Shown: positions 51,791 through 60,590, numbered from the stretch's first letter. The stretch is DNA of 64,000 nt from Lentisphaeria bacterium (GCA_017462015.1 JAFTRX010000071.1:78560-142559), one strand, 5' to 3'. Numbers and translations are program-made. The notes: generated by a model not told the origin, from the letters alone.

Positions 51791-52398
51791 TGCAAAAAGC
51801 GGTGTTTACCCCAACGGATGATTTATCCGCCATCGCCGATCAGGCGGTCGCGGTGTTGAAAACTCCCGGATGTGTGATACTGGTTCCGACAGAAACGGTT
51901 TACGGTTTGGTCTGCCGGGCGGCAGATCAAGCTGGTTGTGAAAAGATTTTTACCTTAAAGGGCAGGGCGGAGTCCAAACGTTTGGGCTGGTTTTTAAGTG
52001 ATAAAAATATGGCGCTGCAGCACGGAGTTATTTTAAATGATTTGTCTGCTGCGCTCATAGATAAATACACTCCGGGCGCATTGACCATCATCGCAGAAAA
52101 ATCAGACGGCACGACTCAGGGATTCCGGATACCTGATCACCCGTTGCTGTTGGAGATTTTACATCGTATCAACGAACCTTTGGTACAGACCAGCGCCAAC
52201 GGTTCCGGGATGCCGGATGCCGTTTCCGTGCCGGATGCATTGGGGCAGTTGAATGGTGAAGTCGATCTGGTCATAGATGGCGGAGCGATCCCTCCGGGGA
52301 GCATGGGGTCGACTGTGGTTGATGCAACCGGGGATTCAATAAAAATTCTGCGGCAGGGGAAGCTCGAAATCACAGCTTTTTCTGCAAATGATTTGTAA
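51790..52398 (+). CDS. Sua5/YciO/YrdC-family protein (threonylcarbamoyl-AMP synthase-like)
   Basis: 202 residues. ILVPTETVYGLVCRA (the KRGxxxYP-like substrate loop region), IFTLKGRAESKRLGWF, KYTPGALTIIA, FRIPDHP and VQTSANGSG are conserved YrdC motifs. It makes threonylcarbamoyl-AMP for t6A modification of tRNAs. The usual KRP segment appears as KGRAESKRLG. The start overlaps the symporter stop by one base (TGATG), with GGAGGAG at 51781-51787. It is probably co-transcribed with the operon above without being functionally related. Confidence 0.88.
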   Translation: MQKAVFTPTDDLSAIADQAVAVLKTPGCVILVPTETVYGLVCRAADQAGCEKIFTLKGRAESKRLGWFLSDKNMALQHGVILNDLSAALIDKYTPGALTIIAEKSDGTTQGFRIPDHPLLLEILHRINEPLVQTSANGSGMPDAVSVPDALGQLNGEVDLVIDGGAIPPGSMGSTVVDATGDSIKILRQGKLEITAFSANDL

Positions 52399-52421
52399 AA
52401 CTGTATTTCCGGTAGTATATT
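52393..52421 (+). promoter_or_regulatory. Promoter for the SurA-like gene
   Basis: TTGTAA (52393-52398) overlaps the end of the Sua5 gene, followed by 17 bp and TATATT (52416-52421). Confidence 0.6.
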
Positions 52422-52454
52422 ATTTGATTGCATCATATTATGGGGAGATTTCAG

Positions 52455-53414
52455 TTGAAAAAGTTTTTTTCGATATCTGTACTGCTGTTTGCGGCAACCG
52501 TATTATACTCTGCAGATAAAAAGGTTGAGCATACGCAGGCGGAGGTGTACTCCATCCTTGCCAGCGTCAATGGCAACGCCATCTCGCTCAAGGATGTTCT
52601 GCCGTTGACGCGCAATCTTGAATATCAGGCGTATGCCGCCTTCTCCGGAAAAAAACTGGAGGAGGAGATCCGCCGCATCCGCAAAAAAGCTGTCGATGAA
52701 CTGATTGACCGCAAACTTATCATTGCCGCGTATTATAAACAAACTTACCGTATCGCCTCCGCAGACATTGAACATGAACTCGACGATGCCGCAGTCCGCA
52801 TGGGATGCCGTTCCCGTGACGAATTCCGCCGGAAGCTCCGGGAAAACAAATTGGACATAAACGATTTCCGCAAAGAGTTGGAAGAGCGGATGATTTTTCA
52901 ATTTATGCTCCACCGCCAGGTGACTATCGCCGGAACTCCTACACCGCAGGAGGTATATGAGTATTATCAAAAACACAAGGACGAGTTGTCCGGAACAGAA
53001 ACCTATGAGCTTGCCATGCTGAAACTCGATCAATCAACAACAGATATGGCAAAAGAAGAAGCCGGTATCACTCAGATTTTATCCAACGAACCGGAGCGCT
53101 TTGCCGAACTGGTGCGCCGTTACAATCCGGATAACGCCGATGGCAGAATCGGAGCTATTGAACCGGGCAAGTTGCGTATCGAATTTTCAGTAGCTTTGAA
53201 AGCGCCGCAGGAAGGAAAGATTTACGGGCCAATCAAACTTGACGATGGTGTGGCATGGATCAAGTTATTAAAGCATAACAAAAAGAATGACGTTTCATTT
53301 AATGCAGTCCAGGAGAAAATCAGCCGGATATTGGAGATGGAACAGCGAAAAAAAGTGATTGAACTTTACACCCGGGATTTGCGCCGGGATGCGGTTTTGG
53401 AATATTTTTTTTAA
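52455..53414 (+). CDS. SurA-like periplasmic peptidyl-prolyl isomerase / chaperone
   Basis: 319 residues. The signal peptide MKKFFSISVLLFAATVLYSA precedes an N-terminal helical chaperone domain (SILASVNGNAISLKDV, a typical SurA_N start; then ELIDRKLIIAAYYKQ and EFRRKLRENKLDINDFRKEL). A parvulin-like domain follows (IAGTPTPQEVYEYYQKHKDEL ... RIGAIEPGKLRIEFSVALKAP). It assists folding of outer-membrane proteins. TTG at 52455 is preferred as the start, because GGGGAG lies 7 bp before it and translation from there gives a clean signal peptide. An in-frame ATG at 52440 is the alternative. The next gene is 19 bp downstream. Confidence 0.8.
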   Translation: MKKFFSISVLLFAATVLYSADKKVEHTQAEVYSILASVNGNAISLKDVLPLTRNLEYQAYAAFSGKKLEEEIRRIRKKAVDELIDRKLIIAAYYKQTYRIASADIEHELDDAAVRMGCRSRDEFRRKLRENKLDINDFRKELEERMIFQFMLHRQVTIAGTPTPQEVYEYYQKHKDELSGTETYELAMLKLDQSTTDMAKEEAGITQILSNEPERFAELVRRYNPDNADGRIGAIEPGKLRIEFSVALKAPQEGKIYGPIKLDDGVAWIKLLKHNKKNDVSFNAVQEKISRILEMEQRKKVIELYTRDLRRDAVLEYFF

Positions 53415-53433
53415 TAGCGGGAGCAGGTTGTAT

Positions 53434-56121
53434 ATGAAACTTTATTGTGAGAAATGCAGAAACGCATTTGTGGTTGAAAGAAGTGAAGCTCAAACGGAAG
53501 CCGCCTGTCCGGTTTGCGGTGAAAGCATCGCGTTGCCGCAGGAGGATGTCGGTCCGGGTGTGGTGCTGGGGGATTTTTTGATAAAAAACGTTCTCGGCAA
53601 CGGAGGCATGGGTGTTGTCTATCTCGCCCATCAGTTGTCTCTTGACCGCGATGTAGCACTCAAAGTCCTGCAGAACAAACACTCTGACGATCAGGAATAT
53701 GTGGAAAGCCTTTACCGCGAAGCCCGCGCGGCGGCAAAAATCAATCATCCCAATGTGGTGCAGGCTTATGCCATCGGTGAAGAAGATGGTGTATTTTACT
53801 TTGCCATGGAACTTGTGCGCGGCAATACGTTCAAAGAAATCCTTAAACAGAAAGGCGGCAAGCTTGAACTCAAAGAAGCGGTCAAAGTTATTCGCGACGT
53901 CTCCCGCGCACTCTCCGTTGCCTGGAAAGAACAACAGCTGGTGCATCAGGATATAAAACCTGACAACATCATGCTTGATGCCAGCGGTTTTGCCAAACTT
54001 GCCGATCTGGGATTGGCGAAAACCGCCGGTAGTGTAAGTGGAGACGATGATTCCAATGAAGTTCTCGGCACACCGCAATATATAAGCCCTGAGCAGTTGA
54101 CCGGAGTTCCCACTGACGTCCGCAGTGATATTTACAGCTTGGGCGCGACCTTCTACCAATTCGTTACCGGTCGCTTTGCCTATGTCGCAAGTAACATCAG
54201 TGATTTACCGCGCCTCCACGTTGAAGGCAATCTGGAACCGCCAAAAAATGTCAATCCGGAACTTCCCGATGCAATCAATGATATTATCGTAAAAATGATG
54301 GCCCGTCAGCCGGAAAACCGTTATCAAACCCCGGATGAATTGATTGCCGATTTGGAAAAATATATGCATGACAGTGCGGCACCTGCCGCTCCGCAAGCAG
54401 CTCTTCCCGGAGCATTGCGCATGGGCAAGCCGGTTCCCGGCGGTGTGCCGCAGTTGAAGATCGGCGGTGCAAAACCCGCTCTGCGTCCGGGCGCAGCTCC
54501 GGCAAGACCGATGGGAGCTAAACCTGCTCCTCTCAATTTGCCCGGAGGCAAAGCGCCATCTCCTGCAGCTGGCGGACTTGCTCTTAATAAGCCCGCAATG
54601 CAAAAGGCAACTCCGGCAGCCAAACCGGCAGCGGCAGCTCCCGCTGTACCCAAGCCGGTTGCTTCTCCCGCCGTCCCCAAACCGGTGGCAGCTCCCGCTG
54701 TACCCAAGCCGGTTGCTTCTCCCGCCGTCCCCCAACCGGTGGCAACTCCGGCTGCCCCCAAGCCGGTTGCAGCTCCCGCTGTACCCAAGCCAGTGGCAAC
54801 TCCGGCGGCCCCCAAGCCGGTGGCAACTCCCGCTGCTGTTGCGGTAAAACCCGCCGCCGGAGACAAACAGCCGGCGGTAAAACCTCCGAAGGATGCCGCA
54901 CCCAAAAGTGCGAAAGCCGAAGAAAACGAATCCGCCGCCACCGGTGTTGTCGGAAAAATATTCAAAGGATTTTTCCTGACGATAGCCATTATCCTGATAT
55001 TGGTGATTACGTTTGTTGTGACGATCGTCGTGTTGAAAAAGATGGATAAACTTCCGAAATTCCTCTCCCGTACCGAGCGTTTTATGAGCAATACTGCGGA
55101 AAAGGCTAAAGATAAAGCAATTGAATTGGCGCAGGCTCCGGAAGTTGTTCAGGAAACCGTTGAAGCTGCTGCCGTTACCCGTCCGGAATATTTGCAGAAA
55201 GTGGACGAATTGATCCAGCTCAGCAAGAGTGATGTTTCCGGAAAGAAACTTCTCCCCGCTTTCGACGAAGCCTATCCCATGCTCCGGAATTACCAGACTC
55301 CGGAAGAGCAACAGGCTTATGAACGTTTGATGCAGACCATTTGCGCTTCTGACGAAGAGCTGCGCTGTGTGCCCAGCCGTAATGCTTTGCGGACAAAATA
55401 CCGCAAAAAACTGTTAGATGCCCGCGCCGCTGCCCGCAAGAAAAAGCTGGAAGAAGAACGCCAGATCCGTCTGGCGCGCGAACAGGAAGAGGCAAACCGC
55501 AAGAGTCAGGCAGAACTTGAGCGCAAGCGTGTCGAATCGGCGAAGGTCGCCAAGGCGCGCTACGAAGAGTTGAAGAAAAATGTTATCTCCGAAGGCAGTA
55601 ATCTTGCCGAAGCGATGATAAAATCTATTGTGCAAAACAATCCGGAGTTTTTTGCCGAAGCCAAGGCATCTGTGGAAAACTTTGTAAAATATGCCATCGC
55701 CGAAACCATGGAAGAACGGGCATTGATTAAAAAATTACAGGATTTCATCAAAGCTGTTCCGGCAGAGATGAAAAAATTGAACTTGCTGAAAAATCGACTT
55801 GGTGCAATTTCGCCCAATCATGCGCTGTATATTACTTTGGAAGATGGGGCAATGGTTCTGATTCACAGCATCCGCCCCGGTCAGATCACCTGTTTGCTTG
55901 ACGACGGCAGTAAACGCACCTTGCTCCTCAGTGACCTTGAGGAAAAATCCCGGACGTCATTCTGCAATGGCCTCAACAAGCGATTTAAAAAATACATTTC
56001 CAACTCCGCCTTCTTTATCGCAGTTCTCGACCAGTTCGTTGATGATTTTGCGTTAAAAAATATTCCCAAAGGATTTTGGAAAGACTACTGGGAATTCTTC
56101 GCTCCTGTTTTGAAGAAGTAA
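53434..56121 (+). CDS. Membrane Ser/Thr protein kinase with zinc ribbon and Pro/Ala repeats
   Basis: 895 residues. A zinc ribbon has CEKC (5-8) and CPVC (25-28). The kinase domain covers about 46-310: glycine loop LGNGGMGVVY, Lys77 in VALKVL, catalytic loop HQDIKPDN near 170, metal loop ADLGLA, and GTPQYISPEQ then DIYSLGATFYQ. The common HRD is HQD, so the Arg that pairs with a phosphorylated activation loop is missing. A Pro/Ala-rich region follows (about 312-505) containing a nine-residue tandem repeat (PAVPKPVAS and variants, seven units, DNA about 54637-54834). Then come a membrane helix (about 512-535), a Lys/Glu-rich coiled coil and a C-terminal domain of unknown type. It probably signals across the membrane. 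It follows the SurA-like gene and ends at a good terminator. Confidence 0.9.
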   Translation: MKLYCEKCRNAFVVERSEAQTEAACPVCGESIALPQEDVGPGVVLGDFLIKNVLGNGGMGVVYLAHQLSLDRDVALKVLQNKHSDDQEYVESLYREARAAAKINHPNVVQAYAIGEEDGVFYFAMELVRGNTFKEILKQKGGKLELKEAVKVIRDVSRALSVAWKEQQLVHQDIKPDNIMLDASGFAKLADLGLAKTAGSVSGDDDSNEVLGTPQYISPEQLTGVPTDVRSDIYSLGATFYQFVTGRFAYVASNISDLPRLHVEGNLEPPKNVNPELPDAINDIIVKMMARQPENRYQTPDELIADLEKYMHDSAAPAAPQAALPGALRMGKPVPGGVPQLKIGGAKPALRPGAAPARPMGAKPAPLNLPGGKAPSPAAGGLALNKPAMQKATPAAKPAAAAPAVPKPVASPAVPKPVAAPAVPKPVASPAVPQPVATPAAPKPVAAPAVPKPVATPAAPKPVATPAAVAVKPAAGDKQPAVKPPKDAAPKSAKAEENESAATGVVGKIFKGFFLTIAIILILVITFVVTIVVLKKMDKLPKFLSRTERFMSNTAEKAKDKAIELAQAPEVVQETVEAAAVTRPEYLQKVDELIQLSKSDVSGKKLLPAFDEAYPMLRNYQTPEEQQAYERLMQTICASDEELRCVPSRNALRTKYRKKLLDARAAARKKKLEEERQIRLAREQEEANRKSQAELERKRVESAKVAKARYEELKKNVISEGSNLAEAMIKSIVQNNPEFFAEAKASVENFVKYAIAETMEERALIKKLQDFIKAVPAEMKKLNLLKNRLGAISPNHALYITLEDGAMVLIHSIRPGQITCLLDDGSKRTLLLSDLEEKSRTSFCNGLNKRFKKYISNSAFFIAVLDQFVDDFALKNIPKGFWKDYWEFFAPVLKK

Positions 56122-56134
56122 CTTGAGACTCTCG

Positions 56135-56167
56135 CCCGGAATCGTAAATGGTTCCGGGATTTTTTTT
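56135..56167 (+). terminator. Terminator after the kinase gene
   Basis: CCCGGAA (56135-56141) pairs with TTCCGGG (56152-56158), followed by A and eight T residues. Confidence 0.85.
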
Positions 56168-56177
56168 GTTTTGACGC

Positions 56178-56205
56178 TTGAATTTTATTTGCATAACACT
56201 ATATT
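56178..56205 (+). promoter_or_regulatory. Promoter for the exported flavodoxin gene
   Basis: TTGAAT (56178-56183), 16 bp, TATATT (56200-56205), 36 bp before the ATG at 56242. An alternative -35, TTGACG, at 56171 has too long a spacer. Confidence 0.55.
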
Positions 56206-56241
56206 ATTATCAGTTAACAACTCAAAACGAAAGGAGTATGT

Positions 56242-56766
56242 ATGAAAAAACTTGCTTTGACCGCACTGATTGTATTTTCCGGTATCGCGCTCAGCGCCGC
56301 CCCCCGTATCCTTATCGCCAGTTACTCATGGGGAGGGAACACCCGCTTCGCCGCACAGCAGATACAGAAAGCTGTCGGAGGCACACTCTGGGAAATCACC
56401 CCCAAAGAGGCTTATCCCAAAGATTACAAAAAGTGCGTCGCTCAGGCGCGCAAAGAGACCAAAGCCAAATTCAAACCGGAATTGACCGCCGCCCCGGATT
56501 TGAGCAAGTACGATATTGTTTTTATCGGTTCGCCCAACTGGTGTGGAACTGTTGCGCCTCCGGTTGCAACGTTTGCTTCAAATCCGGCGTTGAAAGGTAA
56601 GAAAGTCTTCCTTTTCATCACTCACGGCCGCGGCGGTTTGCAGCGCTGTGTAACTGACTTCAAAGCGCTGGGCATCACTCCGGCGGCTGCGGTCGGATTT
56701 CCGGGAAAAGATATCAAAAAGTCCGGCAGCAAAATCGCCGCCTGGGCGAAGAAGTGCATGAAGTAA
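56242..56766 (+). CDS. Exported flavodoxin-like protein
   Basis: 174 residues. A signal peptide (MKKLALTALIVFSGIALSA) ends near residue 19, followed at once by the flavodoxin start RILIASYSWGGNTRFAAQQIQ, whose SxSxxxNT loop binds FMN phosphate. YDIVFIGSPNW, near residue 94, is the second FMN loop, and FLFITHGRGG, near 125, is a third. The fold is short-chain (about 150 residues). Exported flavodoxins are uncommon; it may carry electrons in the periplasm. AAAGGAG precedes the ATG. It is a single-gene unit between two terminators. Confidence 0.85.
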   Translation: MKKLALTALIVFSGIALSAAPRILIASYSWGGNTRFAAQQIQKAVGGTLWEITPKEAYPKDYKKCVAQARKETKAKFKPELTAAPDLSKYDIVFIGSPNWCGTVAPPVATFASNPALKGKKVFLFITHGRGGLQRCVTDFKALGITPAAAVGFPGKDIKKSGSKIAAWAKKCMK

Positions 56767-56783
56767 GTTTTTTACCAACGCAC

Positions 56784-56816
56784 AAAAAAAGGAGCTTGCC
56801 AACAGCTCCTTTTTTT
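56784..56816. terminator. Bidirectional terminator between flavodoxin and the DppC-like gene
   Basis: AAGGAGCT (56789-56796) and AGCTCCTT (56804-56811) with a 7 nt loop lie between an A run on the left and a T run on the right. The stem can therefore end both converging transcripts. Confidence 0.9.
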
Positions 56817-56825
56817 GTACATTGA

Positions 56826-57743
56826 TCACCGCCGGGGATCGAGCGTATCGCGCAGTGCATCGCCCAGCACATTCAGCGCCAGCACCAGAATAAACAGCAT
56901 ACCGGTCGCCGCCGCAAGTTCCCACCAGACCCCGGCCCACAACCGCTGTTGTCCGTCGGAAATCATCATCCCCCAGCTGGGAAATTTTTGAGCGCCCAGT
57001 CCAAGGTAGCTTGCAGTGACTTCCAACATGACACTTGCGGCAAACAGTGTGGTGAAATATATTATTGCCAAATGGGTGACATTGGGCAGTATATGGCGGT
57101 AAATTATGGTAAAGTTGCCGACTCCGGCGACTTTCGCCGCCAGCACAAACGGCCGGTGTTTCAGCTTCATCACCTCCCCGCGCACCACCCGACACAAGGT
57201 TACCCATCCGGTAAGCCCGATGGCGCAGTACACGCCGAACATTCCCGGTTCAGTCCGGATTATTCCGGCAAGAAAACGGAAAACGCTCAACAGGGCAGGG
57301 GAGAGAAATTCCTGCGACACCAGCAAGGCAAATGCAAGGATAAAGAGCAAGGTCGGCATCGCCGCAAATGTACTGTAAAGCCAAACGGTAAAATCATCCA
57401 CTTTTCCGCCGAAATATCCGGCAAACAAGCCCAGCGTCACCCCGATAAACAACGATATACAGCCGGAAACGAAACCGACTTTCAACGCGGTATTGACCGA
57501 AGCCAGCGCCCGGAACGCCACATCGCGCCCCTGATAATCAGTTCCCATCCAGTGTTCTGCTGACGGCGGCGCATAACACTGTTCCGGATCGGAACGCATG
57601 TACACAGGGACAATATTGTTTGCATCACAAAATGCGGAGTAAATTTCAACTCCGGCGGAAACAAGAAAGAAGAGCAATACCACTATCAACGCGGCAACTC
57701 CGAACTTATCCGCACAGAATTTTTTCCACAACTGTTTACGCAT
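56826..57743 (-). CDS. ABC transporter permease, DppC/OppC type
   Basis: 305 residues with six hydrophobic segments. HWMGTDYQGRDVAFRALASVNTALKVGF, near residue 65, is the family start of the core (GTDxxGRD). The EAA loop is GVGNFTIIYRHILPNVTHLAII near 208, and ASYLGLGAQKFPSWGMMISDGQ near 245 is diagnostic of DppC/OppC. It would form the second permease half of a peptide importer. It is coupled to mnmG (1 bp overlap, TGATG) and not to its transporter partners. An in-frame TTG at 57746 is a weaker start. Confidence 0.9.
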   Translation of the reverse strand: MRKQLWKKFCADKFGVAALIVVLLFFLVSAGVEIYSAFCDANNIVPVYMRSDPEQCYAPPSAEHWMGTDYQGRDVAFRALASVNTALKVGFVSGCISLFIGVTLGLFAGYFGGKVDDFTVWLYSTFAAMPTLLFILAFALLVSQEFLSPALLSVFRFLAGIIRTEPGMFGVYCAIGLTGWVTLCRVVRGEVMKLKHRPFVLAAKVAGVGNFTIIYRHILPNVTHLAIIYFTTLFAASVMLEVTASYLGLGAQKFPSWGMMISDGQQRLWAGVWWELAAATGMLFILVLALNVLGDALRDTLDPRR

Positions 57744-59590
57744 CAATCATTCACCTGCAGCTTCTTCAACTGCACCTGCAGTAACGCGATATCTGCCGGA
57801 GTAACCCCGTCAATACGCCCCGCCTGCCCGAGAGTCATCGGACGGATTTTTTCCAGTTTCTGCCGGGATTCATTGCACAATCCCTTTATGGCAGAGTAAT
57901 CAAAGTTTTCCGGAATGGTCTGATTTTCCAGCTTTTTCAGCCGGTTGATTTCAAGATGTTCCCGCTGTAAATATCCATCGTATTTTGCTTCAATCAAAAG
58001 TTCCCGCCACACCCGTTTGCCAAGCCGGGTATCCGGAAGAGTGATCTGCATTTCCGCACAGCGGGGCAGGGGACTGTCCACCGGAAGATCCCGCAGTAAA
58101 TCAAACTTGCTCTTGCCGCCGGGAACTTTACTCATTTTGCAATGTGAACGCCAGCGGTCAAGCTCCGTTTCAAACGCCTTGAACGCGGCAAACTTATCTT
58201 CCGGCAAAATCCCCCACTCATGCGCCAGACGGCACAAACGCAAGTCCGCATTCTCCTGGCGCAAAGTCAAACGGTATTCCGCCCGGCTGGTGAACAACCG
58301 GTAAGGTTCGACGATCTCCTTGGTCGAAAGGTCGTCCAGCATCACGCCGATATAACTGCGGTCACGACCGGGAAAAACCGGTTCTTTGCCGGCGGCACAG
58401 CGGACAGCGTTCATTCCGGCAATCAATCCCTGACCGGCGGCCTCTTCATAACCGCTGGTTCCGTTGATCTGACCGGCGGTAAAGAGGTTTTTCCAGCGCT
58501 TGTTGCGCAAACAACGCTCGGTTTGTTCCGGCGGGATAAAGTCATATTCAATAGCATACGCATAACGGGAAATCACCGCATTTTGCAAGCCGGGCAGGGT
58601 ACGCACCATTTTGCGCTGCACCTCCGGAGGCAAACTGCTGGAAAAGCCGTTGAGATAATATTCTCCGGTGTCGGCGCCCTCGGGTTCCAGAAACAGCAGG
58701 TGATAAGGATGCTGCGGGAAGCGCACCACCTTATCTTCAAAGCTCGGACAGTAACGGGTCCCGATACCTTTGATCACTCCGCTGTACATGGGAGATTTAT
58801 CCAAATTAGCAAGGACAACTTCTCTTGTTGCATCGTTGGTGTGCAGTTGATAACACGGCAGATGACGGCGGCTGGCACGGGCAAGGGCAGGGCGCAGCCC
58901 CATGTTCCAGAAGCTGAACTCTTCAAATTCCGGCTCCGACGGCTGCTTTTCCAACTGAGAAAAGTCGATGGTTTTATCCAGAATACGGGGAGGGGTGCCG
59001 GTTTTCAACCGTCCGAGTTTGATTCCGAGCTGATCGCGCAAAGCATCAGAGAGTTTGCATGACGGGTCATCGCCGGTTCGGCCGCCGGGGAAATTCATCA
59101 AACCGTAGTGAAGTTTTCCATTGAGCGATGTTCCGGTGGTCAGAACCACGCTTTTACAGCGGATAACATCCTGCAAATGAGTGTAAACTCCGCAAATCTC
59201 CTCATTTTCCACCAGAAAACCTGTAACTTCCGATTGAAGAATGTCGATATTGGGGCAATTTTCGAGCAGCTGCTTCATCGCCATGCGGTAAATTGCTTTG
59301 TCGCACTGGGCGCGCGGAGACCAGACGGCGGCACCTTTTGTCCGGTTCAACATCCGGAATTGAATACTTGCCGCCTCGGTAACCATCGCCATCGCTCCGC
59401 CAAGGGCATCGATTTCCCGCACGACCTGTCCTTTGGCAATACCGCCGATAGCAGGATTGCAGCTCATTTGCGCGATATGGTCAAGGTTGAACGTGATCAG
59501 CAGCACACTGCCACCGGCGCGGGCGGCGGCAAAAGCGGCTTCGCAACCGGCGTGACCGGCTCCGACAACAATACAATCATAACTCTTCAT
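57743..59590 (-). CDS. mnmG: tRNA uridine-5-carboxymethylaminomethyl modification enzyme MnmG (GidA)
   Basis: 615 residues, full length. DCIVVGAGHAGCEAAFAAARAG at the N-terminus is the FAD loop. CNPAIGGIAKGQVVREIDALGG near residue 47, TTGTSLNGKLHYG near 145, GTRYCPSFEDK near 270, and AGQINGTSGYEEAAGQGLIAGMNA near 370 are the MnmG signatures. With MnmE it modifies the wobble uridine of several tRNAs. The ATG at 59590 is chosen because the in-frame codons upstream (to 59647) lack conservation. It is not next to mnmE or rsmG, its frequent neighbours. Confidence 0.97.
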   Translation of the reverse strand: MKSYDCIVVGAGHAGCEAAFAAARAGGSVLLITFNLDHIAQMSCNPAIGGIAKGQVVREIDALGGAMAMVTEAASIQFRMLNRTKGAAVWSPRAQCDKAIYRMAMKQLLENCPNIDILQSEVTGFLVENEEICGVYTHLQDVIRCKSVVLTTGTSLNGKLHYGLMNFPGGRTGDDPSCKLSDALRDQLGIKLGRLKTGTPPRILDKTIDFSQLEKQPSEPEFEEFSFWNMGLRPALARASRRHLPCYQLHTNDATREVVLANLDKSPMYSGVIKGIGTRYCPSFEDKVVRFPQHPYHLLFLEPEGADTGEYYLNGFSSSLPPEVQRKMVRTLPGLQNAVISRYAYAIEYDFIPPEQTERCLRNKRWKNLFTAGQINGTSGYEEAAGQGLIAGMNAVRCAAGKEPVFPGRDRSYIGVMLDDLSTKEIVEPYRLFTSRAEYRLTLRQENADLRLCRLAHEWGILPEDKFAAFKAFETELDRWRSHCKMSKVPGGKSKFDLLRDLPVDSPLPRCAEMQITLPDTRLGKRVWRELLIEAKYDGYLQREHLEINRLKKLENQTIPENFDYSAIKGLCNESRQKLEKIRPMTLGQAGRIDGVTPADIALLQVQLKKLQVND

Positions 59591-59679
59591 AAAAGGTAAA
59601 ATATCCTGAAATAAACTATCATTTTTATAATGTACCACAGAAATCACTTTATTTCAAATGTTTTCGCTGTGCATCATAC

Positions 59680-59707
59680 TTGAAAAAAGATAAATACATG
59701 CTATATT
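59680..59707 (+). promoter_or_regulatory. Possible promoter after the mnmG start
   Basis: TTGAAA (59680-59685), 16 bp, TATATT (59702-59707). It would start transcripts near 59714, downstream of the ATG at 59698, so it conflicts with that small reading frame as drawn. Confidence 0.4.
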
Positions 59708-59964
59708 CTCTTCGCAGTCCAACGGGCAATATAATCAGAACTGAGGATTTTACAGCAAATGCTCCGGAGGTGAGAGACAATACCCATATTCAGCTCGGGG
59801 ATGTTCTTTTGTCAATGGAAGGCATCGTATTGAGCGAAATCACCCAAGCTCCGGAGCTGCTGCAGTGGCGTAGAGAAAAGCCGTGCAACATCTGGGGAAA
59901 AATCAGTGTCATCAAACTGGAAAGCCGTAACAACCGTTACAAGCTGACATTCCGTTGTCAATAA
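59698..59964 (+). CDS. Hypothetical small protein (doubtful)
   Basis: 88 codons from ATG at 59698. The product has no recognised domain and no signal peptide, and ends in a basic NNRYKLTFRCQ. A strong GGAGGTGAGA lies inside the frame at 59766-59775, without a matching ATG nearby. The putative promoter at 59680 overlaps the start codon. The frame is kept because it is open for most of the interval and would be alone here, but translation is uncertain. Confidence 0.35.
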   Translation: MLYSLRSPTGNIIRTEDFTANAPEVRDNTHIQLGDVLLSMEGIVLSEITQAPELLQWRREKPCNIWGKISVIKLESRNNRYKLTFRCQ

Positions 59965-60124
59965 AATTCTCTTCCTCAACAGAGCAGGGGTAATGTGCCC
60001 CCAAAGTATTGACACGCTGGTAAATAAGTTATCAAGTTATTTACAACCCCTTGTTGACAATCGCGCAACACATTTATAACCAACATGTTGATTTATTAAC
60101 ACACCCTGCTCTTCCCGGCATCAA

Positions 60125-60152
60125 ACTTAACATAACGTACATTATGCGACGT
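60125..60152 (+). other. Chromosome dimer resolution site dif (candidate)
   Basis: The + strand reads ACTTAACATAA (XerD-type half), CGTACA (centre), TTATGCGACGT (XerC-type half). The reverse complement of E. coli dif is ATTTAACATAA, TATACA, TTATGCGCACC. That gives 10/11 matches in the XerD half, 4/6 in the centre and 7/11 in the XerC half, 21 of 28 overall. The site sits in a non-coding stretch, and KOPS motifs on both sides point to it. Confidence 0.82.
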
Positions 60153-60464
60153 AATAAACCATGATAAAAACACCCTTGCGGGAGAATTGTGTTTTTGCTT
60201 GTGATAAAATAGAATTAAACTATAATAGATAGAAAATGAGTCGTCTCCGCTATGGGAAACGACCTGACCTCGACTGCTGATAGTTTACTCGCCAGCAATC
60301 CTGCGGAAGCAGCGAAACAGGGTATTGCTCCCAAAGGCCTATATAATGTAGGCGATGATTTAGATTTTTTCAAGTTTTCGGATGAAAAAAATTCTACAAA
60401 TACGGACAAAAGCGGACCCTCCGCCGCTCCTGACGGAGCTATGGAGGGCAAGCGGACGGAAACG

Positions 60465-60509
60465 GACAAGTCAGACAAGTCAGACAAGTCAGACAAGTCA
60501 GACAAGTCG
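60465..60509 (+). repeat. Tandem repeat, five units of 9 bp
   Basis: GACAAGTCA is repeated four times exactly and once with a final G. Its length is a multiple of three, so it keeps all frames open. It lies between the dif-like site and the prepilin gene. Confidence 0.9.
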
Positions 60510-60555
60510 GACGGGAACGGTGCGCTCTTTACTCTCACTTGCCATCAGCGAAAAC

Positions 60556-60590
60556 CGCCCCTGCCCTGCACACCTTACTTCAGAATAATT
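60556..60590 (+). repeat. Flanking direct repeat, left copy
   Basis: CGCCCCTGCCCTGCACAC, then CTTACTTCAGAATAATT. The right copy at 61642-61671 has the same first 18 bases and ends TTTAGAATAATT. The two copies bracket the prepilin gene in direct orientation, and each contains CCCTGCCC, a minus-strand KOPS. Confidence 0.8.
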
